Below are positions 18,184 through 26,208 of a stretch of 64,000 nucleotides of DNA, one piece after another (within the stretch, counting starts at the first letter, position 1; every line of letters begins with the position of its first letter). The notes under the pieces are model-generated. The model did no database searches, was not told the origin of the DNA, and worked only from the letters and a program-made list of their open reading frames with translations. This stretch comes from an uncultured Dehalococcoidia bacterium. Its GTDB lineage: Bacteria > Chloroflexota > Dehalococcoidia > Lucifugimonadales > UBA3495. The DNA lies in contig CATOSK010000003.1 in the NCBI GenBank assembly GCA_951812535.1, positions 283,001-347,000 of the forward strand, given 5' to 3'. Made by a program: the position numbers and the translations under genes.

Positions 18184-19214
18184 GGGATGATGCCCAGCTC
18201 GCGCAATAGGGACAGCGTGCCCCGGGAATCGGTCAGACTGCCCAAGTCCACATCTGGTGGTTCCAGCGATTCCAGCGGAGGCAGGTCGCCTTTGGGTTCC
18301 ACCCCGTCAATGAGAGGATATTCTTTGGTCGTCTCGGCGAAGTAGGTCTGGGCCTCCTCGGACAGGAGGTACTCTACCAGTTGTTCCGCCGCTTTCCGGT
18401 TCTTGCTGGTGCTGGTTATTCCCACCCCGGCCACCAGTACCAGCGCCCCGGGGTCTCCGCCGCCCAGGAAGTGATTCCGGGCGCCGAAACCTTCTCCCTC
18501 TTCCTCCAGGAACCTCTGCAAGTAGTAGTGGTTCACAAACCCCACGTCCACCTCGCCCCGGGCCACGCCGGCCACGGTGGTCACGTTGTTGGGGTATTGG
18601 CGGGCCCCGTTGTTGTGGATGCCTTCCAGCCAGGCCCGGGCCGCCTCCTCACCCCACTTGAGCCGGAACGCCGTGACAAAGGACTGGTAGGAAGCGTTCA
18701 ATGGTGCCCAGCCTATCCGATCTTTCCACTCCGGGGCCGTGAAGTCCAGAATGGAGGCAGGAAGATCACTGTCTGGGTCGATAGCGGACGTGTTGTATAC
18801 GACCGTGCGCGCCCGTCCCGACGTGCCGACCCATTGTCCCGCCGGTGAGCGGAACCCTGGCCCCACCTTGTTCAGCAGTTCCTCTGGGATATCTCCCAAC
18901 AGGCCGGCGTGGGCAAGGCTGCCCAACGATCCCGGGTCCTGTAGGAACACTACGTCTGCCGGCGTGTTCTCTCCTTCTTCCAGGATGGTGGTGGCGATGG
19001 CCGAGCTTCCGGCGTACTTCACCTGTATGTTGATCCCGCTGTCTTCGATGAACCGTTCCAGGATCGGGTGGACCAGGTTCTGGGACCGTCCCGAATATAC
19101 AGTCAGCGTGTTTTCTCCCCCGCCACAGGCGAGGGAAAGCAACATTGCCGGCGAGACCAGGGCTGCGGACAGGATCAGCAGCCAGGCTCGTATCCTTGTG
19201 AGGCCAATGGTCAT
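18180..19214 (-). CDS. Iron(III) ABC transporter substrate-binding lipoprotein (FutA/FbpA type)
   Basis: 344 residues with a lipoprotein signal (lipobox LSLAC, Cys30). The mature part opens with LTVYSGRSQNLVHPILERF, the classic start of ferric-binding proteins, and contains a tyrosine pair NHYYLQRF (Tyr230/Tyr231) of the type that coordinates Fe3+ in FutA/FbpA. It also shows GEVDVGFVNHYY and a C-terminal AEQLVEYLLSEEAQTYFAE helix. The gene looks intact. No permease or ATPase gene is nearby; both flanking genes are pseudogenes, so the cognate transporter must be elsewhere or lost. Confidence 0.88.
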   Translation of the reverse strand: MTIGLTRIRAWLLILSAALVSPAMLLSLACGGGENTLTVYSGRSQNLVHPILERFIEDSGINIQVKYAGSSAIATTILEEGENTPADVVFLQDPGSLGSLAHAGLLGDIPEELLNKVGPGFRSPAGQWVGTSGRARTVVYNTSAIDPDSDLPASILDFTAPEWKDRIGWAPLNASYQSFVTAFRLKWGEEAARAWLEGIHNNGARQYPNNVTTVAGVARGEVDVGFVNHYYLQRFLEEEGEGFGARNHFLGGGDPGALVLVAGVGITSTSKNRKAAEQLVEYLLSEEAQTYFAETTKEYPLIDGVEPKGDLPPLESLEPPDVDLGSLTDSRGTLSLLRELGIIP

Positions 19215-19224
19215 GTGCTGAATC

Positions 19225-20215
19225 TCCGGTTACTGCAGTTGGAGGAGCGAAGTACCTCGGACCGTGGAGGTATGCCCAGCGCCTGGATCACCTCGGGAGC
19301 ATCCAGGGCAGCGTAGAGCTGTCAACGTCTCCCGATGGAACGGAGTTGGCCGCTTCACGCTCGAAGTGCGCGGCTGCGGTGTCTGCTGAGCTGGCCAACG
19401 TCTGTTTCACCGAGGGAGGGATAGATTGGCAGAAAGGCCAAGCCTGGGCCAGGTGTATCTTCCGGTCCACCGGGACCTCGTCCGTCATCACCCGGGTCCC
19501 CTACCGCAGGGAGGCCAGGTCAAAAATCGTGTCCAGGTAGCCCTGGGCGTCGTCTGCTGCAGCATCGAATGCCGCCTGTTCTCCGCTCCGGCACTCACAA
19601 GGGGCATCTGCCAACGCCGCCGGCAACCGAACGTCCAGCATTCTTTTCAACCCGAATCCTGCCAGGCTGCGGGCCGTGCTGGCGATGGACCAGTTCCTAC
19701 ACCCGTCAGGACCGGGACACCCACATAAAAGGCCCAGGCTTCATCCACGTTGTGGGATGCGCCACTGTTGTCGCCCGTGTTCCCGGCTTCAATCTTGGCG
19801 CAAGCCGCTGTCAATTCCTGCAGCACCTTACCATAAATCACCGCCTGGATGCCCTTGTTGTTCAGCTGTCGCCGGGTGGGATCGTCGATGCTCTCTCCCA
19901 GCCACGTGCCGGCTAGGCCGGTCTGGATGTTGCCGTCCCGGTCCGTTCCGCCTGGAAACTCGGCGATGGCCGAGTCGCTGACCGCCAGGGACTCGAGGGT
20001 TCGCACCGAGCGCCGTCGCCTTTCACCGGGTTTAGACCGTTCTCATAGAGAGACTTGCTCATAGAGAGACTTGAGCTGGGCCCAGTCAACGGCAGCGTCC
20101 GTCTTGGCGTTATTGAGCAGAGGGGCGATATCCCGCATATCCAACGCGATGGTGGCGTTGGAATCAAGATTGCTCACCGGGGTGTAGTAATCCGAAGGGG
20201 TGAGCGACCCTGGCG
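19225..20215 (-). pseudogene. Putative periplasmic iron-associated protein (possibly Fea1-like), broken
   Basis: Fragments in three frames join into one protein: SDYYTPVSNLDSNATIALD and APLLNNAKTDAAVDWAQLKSLYE (20060-20190), RTLESLAVSDSAIAEFPGG through NVDEAWAFYVG (about 19710-20006), and RKIHLAQAWPFCQSI with AAHFEREAANSV (19288-19491). The first break is an exact 16-bp tandem duplication (20042-20073) that shifts the frame; others lie near 19690 and 19500. From memory the pattern (conserved NxDEAWAFY, internal duplication-like helices) recalls Fea1/H43 iron-assimilation proteins. I cannot confirm that; its position upstream of a FutA-type gene on the same strand fits. Confidence 0.45.
20042..20073. 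repeat. 16-bp perfect tandem duplication that frameshifts a gene
   Basis: The unit CTCATAGAGAGACTTG occurs twice back to back (20042-20057 and 20058-20073). Because 16 is not a multiple of three, the second copy throws the minus-strand reading frame (SLYE then QVSLYE). Confidence 0.9.
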
Positions 20216-20287
20216 AACTCCCTGCTCTTGCCGGCGCGCCCATCGAACCGGCTTTCGCCGTCACTCCGCTCGCCCTTACCGAACCGC

Positions 20288-21851
20288 TCAACACAACGCC
20301 GCGGGCGCTGACGGAACCGCTTCCCCGTCCCGGTCCACCCTCGCTCCCCAAAGAATGCGGGGCACGTAGATCTCGGGCGGACTCATGTGCCCGTGGCCGC
20401 CAATGCCTATTCCCTGCCCGTGGTCCGATGTGATCAGCACCGTGGCGTTTTCCAGGTAGCCCAGCTCCCGGCACCAGTCCAGGAAACCCTCAATCTTCCG
20501 GTCGGTGTCCTCGATCTTGCCCAGGTACTCCGAGTTGTAGCTGCCCCGGGCGTGGCCCGTCTGGTCGACGCTCAGCAGTTGCATCGCCAGCAGATCCCGG
20601 TCTTCCCGCTCCATCACCGCCTTGGCCCGCGCCACCAATGCGTCGTCAATTTCGTCGTTGTGCGTAACCGCCGTCACCGTTGCCACGTCCTCGTGGCCGA
20701 AGGCGTCCACCAGGTGGGCGATCCCCACCAGCTTTCCGCTCCGGCCTTCGGAACGGAGGGCGTCAAAGATGGACTCGCACTTCACCCCCAGGCTGGGAAC
20801 GAAGTTGCTGCACATCCCATGGACCTTGGGCGCAGCCCCGGTGAACATGGAACTGAACCCGGTGACGGTGCGGGCCGGATACACCGTTGCGGTGTTGGTG
20901 TAGTCCGCCCCCTCCCGGCGGAGCCGGTCAATGCAGGGAGTGTCCGCTTCCAGCAGCCGGTCGGCCCGGCATCCGTCAATTACTATTGCGATGAACCGGC
21001 GGCACCGAGCGGCCCCCTGCCCGGAGACCAGGTGCGTCGGGGCCAGGGACGGAGGGGGCGGCCAGGTGAAAAGCCACTGGTGCACCAGGGCGGTCACCCC
21101 TCCGAGAGTCAGCAGGAACACCTCGATCCCAACGACCGATTCCCAACCTGGGCGGTGGACCATCAGCTGAAACGCCAGCACCAGGAGCAATGCCTTGGGT
21201 ACCCGCTCCAGGAAATTGCCGCTGGTCGGGTCCGGGTTCTCCAAAACCAGGCGCCGGAAACGGGTGAAGTTGGTCCACCGGGGTGCCGATGCGCAGGTGA
21301 TAGTAGACCGTGCCCCGCAGGAACACGGTAAACCCCAGGTACAGCCCCAGGACCGCGGCGACGGCGGTCACCACCAGCCAACCAGTGAGGATTATGAATC
21401 CCCCGGCGAAAATCCCCAGCGCCCACCACAAGGTCCAGCGAAGCTTCAACGGATAGTCGAAACGGTAGAAGAGCAGGAACATGGGGACCAGGGCTACGGC
21501 AGCTATCCCGGCCCGCAGCCAGTAGCCGCCGTCGCTCAGGTGGGGCAGGCTCAGCAGGGCCGTGAACAGCGGGAAGATTGCAACGCGGGGGGGCAGCAGG
21601 GCCTTCCACGCCATGGCGCGCAGCAGGAACGCCAGCGTGTACCCGATCGCCAGCCCATCCACCAGCAAGGGCTGACCGGCCAGGGCCGCTGCCCCGGAAC
21701 TCAAACGTTCCCAGCCGGCCAGGAAGGCGGTCGCGAAAACCGCCGCGGCTGAAACCCCCACCCACAGGACAACTTTGAGAGCGGCCCGCAGGTGCGACGC
21801 CGGTCCAGGCTGGGAACCCATGCCGGGACGGATGAAGTCTATGCCCAGCAA
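20288..21851 (-). pseudogene. Membrane-anchored type I phosphodiesterase/nucleotide pyrophosphatase, frameshifted
   Basis: The N-terminal half (from 21851) has several transmembrane helices (for example VVLWVGVSAAAVFATAFLAG and GIFAGGFIILTGWLVVTAVA). The C-terminal half (20288 to about 21250) is an alkaline-phosphatase-fold phosphodiesterase: IVIDGCRADRL, TVYPARTVTGFSSMFTG (Thr nucleophile region), VDQTGHARG, SDHGQG and GGHGH. One extra base near 21278-21284 separates them; correcting it gives RIGTPWTNFTRFRRLVLENP. The C-terminus ends abnormally in APAALC, short of the usual end, next to the broken iron-associated gene, so a second lesion is likely. Confidence 0.7.
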
Positions 21852-22463
21852 ACCATGCCCTGCCCTAAACCCCCAAAACGGGGTGAAACCTGTTCGTCTG
21901 CCAGTTCATCGGTGGGGCCAAGGTGCCGCTGACGGCCTCCATCCAAAGGATGACCTGCATCGGAGATTGACGCCGCCCACTCAAGGAGTGTTCATTTTGC
22001 ATCCTGGGGTTGTCGTGAGACTTTCGCCAGATCAGGGCAGTCATCGGCAACAGACCAACTGTCAGCCCGGCAAATCGAAGATGACATCTCACATTCTCGA
22101 AAATGCCATGATTGCCCATTGTTCATCCGAGACGTTAGAACTGGAGTGGCGCCATCCCTATAACGCTCGTAGCCAGAAACACTAAAATAGCGTACACGGC
22201 AAGTCCTGACCGTCGACGCCACCATTGTACTAATGCCCGGCGGCCCATTCAGAGCACTCTCAGGCTCGGCGATAGCTGCTGGCCTAATGTGGACAGTAAA
22301 AGGGCGCCCGCAACTATGCTCCAGGCAGGGGTGTATCGTCGGCTCCCCGATCTGTCGGTCCCAAAGAAACATGACAGAGTGCATCGGGATTCATCCGAAG
22401 TTCCTTCCAGTGGACGACCTCCGCTACCCTCAGGCCTGTGGGGGTTGGGCCCACCCGAGCTGT
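21852..22463. other. About 610 bases without an intact gene; faint membrane-protein debris
   Basis: On the minus strand near 22145-22225 one frame reads LAVYAILVFLATSVIGMAPL, a convincing transmembrane helix, followed by stops; LTVGLLPMTALIW appears downstream (about 22025-22065). This could be the remains of a small membrane protein. Nothing else is recognised. Confidence 0.35.
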
Positions 22464-23879
22464 CTAATACTACAGTCGCAGATTAAGAACAGGTAGAATT
22501 GGAGCAGTTGTCTGGTGGAGAGGTGAGGCAGTGGTTGTTGGGAGTGATGAGGTTGCGGAAGTGGCCCGGTGGGCCAATGGCATCGAGGAGATGCACCAGT
22601 GCATCGCCGGCCGGTTCCGGCGGCCGGAGCCGCGCCGCCGGGCTCTGGCCTATCTGCGAGGACTACTCAGCCCGGTGGAACGCAAGAACGGCTGGCAACT
22701 GGCAGAACAAGCTGGCGACGCCACCCCCTATGGGGTACACCACCTGCTGTCCACGTACATCTGGGACGCGGACCTGGTACGCGATGACCTCAGGGACTAC
22801 GTGGTGGAGCATCTGGGCGGTGCCGACGGAGTAGTGGTGGTGGACGAGACGGGGTTTCTCAAGAAGGGCGACAAGTCAGCCGGGGTGCAGCGGCAGTACA
22901 GCGGGACGGCGGGCCGGATCGAAAACTGTCAGGTTGCGGTGTTCCTGGCCTATGCCGGAGCCAAGGGCAGGGCATTGCTGGACCGGGAGTTGTACCTGCC
23001 CCGGGTGTGGGCGGACGACTGGGAGCGGCGGCGGGAAGCCGGAGTGCCGGAGAGTGTCCGCTTCCGTACCAAACCGCAACTGGCGCAACTGATGCTGGGG
23101 CGGGCGCTGGAAGCGGGTGTTCCCTTCGCCTGGTTTACTGGGGACGAGGTCTACGGCAGTGATCGCAACCTGCGGCTGTGGCTGGAACGTGAGGAGATTC
23201 CGCATGTGATGGCCATCAAGAGCAACGAGAAGCTGTGGGCTTTGACGGACAAAGGACCGCTGCAGATGAGAGCGGACCGTCTGGCGTCCGGGGTTGCGGA
23301 ATCCGCTTGGGTGCGGTGCAGCGCTGGGAATGGCGCCAAGGGACCACGGATCTATGATTGGGCCGCAGTGGACATACGGCCCCTGAGGGAACCGGGCAAG
23401 GGCCACTGGCTACTGGCCCGCCGGAGCATCGCCAAGCCCGACGAGTTGGCCTATTACGTTTGCTTCGGCCCGGCGGAGACGGCCTTGGAGGAGTTGGTGA
23501 GAGTCGCCGGGACCCGGTGGGCCATAGAGGAATGCTTTGAGCAGGCGAAGGGGGAGGTGGGACTGGACCAGTACGAGGTGCGGCGGTGGGACGGCTGGTA
23601 CCGGCACATCACCCTGGCCATGCTGGCTCACGCCTATCTGATGGTAATCAGGCATCATGCATTGGAGCAGGGAGAAAAGGGGGCCACTACGGTCCCGGTG
23701 AAGAGTTGATTCCCGTGACTGTCCCGGAGGTGCGGCGGCTACTCACACGCTTGGTATGGACAGAGAACCAACCACCGGATTTCATCCTGTACTGGTCGTG
23801 GTGGAGACGCCGCCACCAGGCCAGAGCCCAACGATGTCACTACAAACGGCGTCTATCAAATCTGCGACTGTAGTACTAA
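22464..23879 (+). mobile_element. IS701-type insertion sequence with CTAA target duplication
   Basis: The element spans 22468-23875, with terminal inverted repeats starting TACTACAGTCGCAGATT at both ends and flanking direct repeats CTAA (22464-22467 and 23876-23879). This fits the YTAR target preference of IS701. The clean ends and intact target duplication suggest a fairly recent insertion. Confidence 0.88.
22531..23709 (+). CDS. IS701-family transposase, C-terminus frameshifted
   Basis: 392 residues in frame, starting at GTG. The DDE core is intact: VVVVDETGFLKKGDKS (Asp105), WFTGDEVYG (Asp205) and AIEECFEQAKGEVGLDQYEV (Glu and Tyr of the YREK-like motif). After GEKGATT the frame ends at once, but the +1 frame continues with family-like LIPVTVPEVRRLLTRLVW and WWRRRHQARAQRCHY to 23873. 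The shift sits in AAAAGGGGG (23675-23683). The transposase is therefore either missing about 50 C-terminal residues or the indel is an assembly error. Confidence 0.88.
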   Translation: MVVGSDEVAEVARWANGIEEMHQCIAGRFRRPEPRRRALAYLRGLLSPVERKNGWQLAEQAGDATPYGVHHLLSTYIWDADLVRDDLRDYVVEHLGGADGVVVVDETGFLKKGDKSAGVQRQYSGTAGRIENCQVAVFLAYAGAKGRALLDRELYLPRVWADDWERRREAGVPESVRFRTKPQLAQLMLGRALEAGVPFAWFTGDEVYGSDRNLRLWLEREEIPHVMAIKSNEKLWALTDKGPLQMRADRLASGVAESAWVRCSAGNGAKGPRIYDWAAVDIRPLREPGKGHWLLARRSIAKPDELAYYVCFGPAETALEELVRVAGTRWAIEECFEQAKGEVGLDQYEVRRWDGWYRHITLAMLAHAYLMVIRHHALEQGEKGATTVPVKS

Positions 23880-24136
23880 GGAGGAGCATTCCGGGTGAAG
23901 TCAGCAGGCATCACCCGGGATGGCGAGGGTGTTGCGGTGAGCGCCCCCGCAGCCATAAGCGGGCTGCAGGGAGATTCGTGGAACTGTTAAAGGGTTGTCC
24001 ATGAGCCGCACCACGTGGGGGCATAGCCCGGTTAGGTGGGTGCATAGTTCCGCCCTATAAACTGGAGTGATCTACGAATATGGGGAACGTAGAGTCTGGG
24101 GGAGAGCTTGGGGGGCTGATTTCGTGCTTGAGAACG

Positions 24137-24211
24137 TGGAGCCGGTGAAGGGAGTCGAACCCTTGACCTACGGTTTACGAAACCGTTGCTCTGCCACTGA
24201 GCTACACCGGC
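24137..24211 (-). tRNA. tRNA-Thr (anticodon CGT)
   Basis: Full cloverleaf read on the minus strand: acceptor GCCGGTG/CACCGGC, D arm GCTC..GAGC, anticodon arm ACGGT-TTCGTAA-ACCGT with anticodon CGT, T arm AAGGG-TTCGACT-CCCTT, discriminator T, and an encoded CCA (24137-24139). Confidence 0.95.
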
Positions 24212-24391
24212 TTAAGTTGGACAATTGAGCTTAATTCATGCGGGGATGGCAGTCTCAATAAGGGCTCGAAATTACCCTTGCCATTCCATTTGCCATTCCG
24301 ACGGCGAAACCCAACCCCACGACATCTGTTGTGACCCCTTGCAATTCTACTATACCCAGTGTCACGGGAAACAGGGGGTCAAGCAGCGACT

Positions 24392-25173
24392 TCATTCAGC
24401 AGGTCCCGATGAGAAGCCTGCTCGCCAAGCCTCGCCGAAGCGATCCACCGCGTTCCGCTGCACCGTCGGCAGCACGTGCGAGTACAGGTTCAAAGTGATC
24501 TCTATGCAGGCATGGCCCAGCCGTTCGGATACGACCTTGGGGTGAACCTCCTCCTTGAGCAGAAGGCTGGCGTGCATGTGCCGCAGGTCGTGGAAGCGGA
24601 GGCCATCGAAACCCGCGGTCCGGGCCGTCCGGCCGAATGCCCTTGTAACGACATCCGGGTCCAGATGGGACCCGTCCGGCTTGCAATAGACGAAGTCGCC
24701 ATTCCCGGAATGGGAATTGGGTAGCTCGCGGAGTAGCTCAACTGTCTCGGGAAACAGGGCAAGGGACCGGCCATATCCGGACTTAGGGGCGGACGGTTCG
24801 CATTCTCCCGATGAAAGCCGGACCAAGGCTCGGCGAACTGATAAATTGCCATTCTTAAAGTCTACACCACCCCACCGGAGGCCCAGAAGTTCGGACCGAC
24901 GCAGCCCCGTCTGGGCTGCCAGTTGGTACAAAGACCGATGGCGTGGGTTCTTTACTGAAGAGATGAGGTGACTCAGTTCTTGCCACGTGAGTGACCTCAT
25001 CTCTTTCCCGGCACCCGAGAGGGCAGGACAGATTTAGCCGCGTTCCGGGATACCAGCCCCAGCCGGACTGCTCCTTCCAAGGCGTTACACAAGACCCGGT
25101 GAGCGTGCAGAACGGTCCGGGGAGATAGTCCAGAACCCTTAACGCCGCCGTGGCGCAGGAGTCGGGTTTCCAT
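24392..25173 (-). pseudogene. Tyrosine recombinase/integrase, N-terminally truncated and frameshifted
   Basis: The catalytic domain (24392-25000, 202 residues) keeps all five active-site residues: Arg34 (TGLRRSE), His137 and Arg140 (HDLRH), His163 (LGH) and Tyr173 (NLYSHV). Upstream, in a different frame, lies the end of the core-binding domain (SGLSPRTVLHAHRVL, AVRLGLVSRNAAKSVLP), joined through a one-base loss at 25001-25006. The rest of the N-terminus is missing: the homology stops at 25173, where transposase debris begins. It sits 180 bases from the 5' end of tRNA-Thr and was probably the integrase of a now-degraded integrated element. Confidence 0.82.
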
Positions 25174-25199
25174 TGCTTACACATCCCGTGGAGTCAAGC

Positions 25200-26041
25200 G
25201 GTCCAGCTGGGTACGGCCTAGCACTACAACAACGCGTTTAGGGACGCGTTTAGCATGGTGGCTCCATCCTGCCTTCACGGCGGGCGGAGCGGCGTCTTTC
25301 GTGGGAGCACCGGGCCCGTTCGTTGCGTAGCTGCGTATCCTCCGGCCACAGCAGCAACTCAGCCGGGCCAAACCGTTGCCGGGGCAGCATCTCCCGCACC
25401 ACCCGGTACACCCCCGTCTACACGGGGGCAGGCTCTGGGGACGGGTGATCCGGGACATCTTTTTCCCCCCAATCCTGCAGCAAGCCCAGCAGGCACATGG
25501 CTATGTGATGATGCCAGCCGGCCCAACTCCGGGTTTCGTATTCGTCCAAGCCCACATCGCCCTTTTCCCTCTCGAACTCCGTTTCAATGGGCCACCGGGA
25601 GCCTCCCACGTATGCCAGAGTCTCCAAGGCCTCGGTGGTCTCGGGGGAGTGGGACAACGGCACGAACATCTCCCTGGCCTGACGGCGATGTTCACGGACG
25701 TAGTCCTTGACTATGGTGTACTGGCCGACGAACCCATACTCGTCCCGCAGCCGCTCGAAGATCCGCTTGGCCGTGTGGCGCTGCTTCCGGGGACGCCGGA
25801 GGTCATTCTCCAGGACCCGGTCGATGACGCCGGTGAAGGGCTCCAGCTTTGGCTTCCTGGGCGGATTCTGCTGACGGTAGCCCCGAGGGACCGAGTAGGC
25901 GGTCATCTTGCGCACTGTGTCCCGGTGCAGGCCGAACACCCGGGAGGCTTCCCGGATGCTCATCCCCTCCACCATCACCGCTCTTCGGACCCGCAGGTAC
26001 ACGTCCACCTGGAACATCCATCCCACCATCCATAGGCTCAA
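25200..26041 (-). pseudogene. Chimeric transposase remnant: IS21 IstA N-terminus fused to an IS701 C-terminus
   Basis: Residues 1 to about 130 of the open frame are IS21 IstA: REASRVFGLHRDTVRKM helix-turn-helix, RRPRKQRHTAKRIFERL, YTIVKDYVREHRRQAREMF. They stop where the IstA catalytic domain should start. From about residue 140 the sequence is the C-terminal part of an IS701-type transposase: VGGSRWPIETEFEREKGDV, GLDEYETRSWAGWHHHIAM. The tail is further broken by an extra A in AAAAA (25460-25464), after which VYRVVREMLP-like and ELLLWPEDTQLRNERAR-like residues continue in another frame, and by a 26-base palindrome at 25411. No IstB gene is present. A deletion between two neighbouring elements is the simplest origin. 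Confidence 0.75.
25411..25436 (-). repeat. Small palindromic insertion inside the transposase remnant
   Basis: CCCCCGT-CTAC-ACGGGGG (25411-25428) with flanking CAGGCTCT. On the minus strand it reads AGAGCCTGCCCCCGTGTAG and then ACGGGGG, nearly the same as the hairpin at 32222-32247. It interrupts the IS701 tail between codons for RPQ and VYRVV, which shows that this palindrome family inserts into other sequences. Confidence 0.6.
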
Positions 26042-26060
26042 ACTTCCAACCTATGGATGG
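26026..26060. repeat. 11-bp inverted repeat at the IstA start
   Basis: CCATCCATAGG (26026-26036) and CCTATGGATGG (26050-26060) are perfect inverted repeats 13 bases apart, overlapping the start region of the IstA remnant. They could be part of the IS21 end or a regulatory hairpin. Confidence 0.5.
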
Positions 26061-26208
26061 AGGCGGACGGTCCAGTTTGCAACCGCCACGAATCAGCCAG
26101 TCAATCCGTCCGCGCGGTCCACTTTAACTCCGCCTTTTACAATGGGACCAAGGATCTCACCAAGCGCCGAAACCCGTTGTCGAGACTGGCAAATTCAGCC
26201 GGCGCCCG

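Noticed and set aside
24137-24211. tRNA-Thr as proven attachment site of the integrase
   Set aside because: No duplicate of the tRNA 3' end was found, and the integrase is on the 5' side, so this remains only a suggestion.
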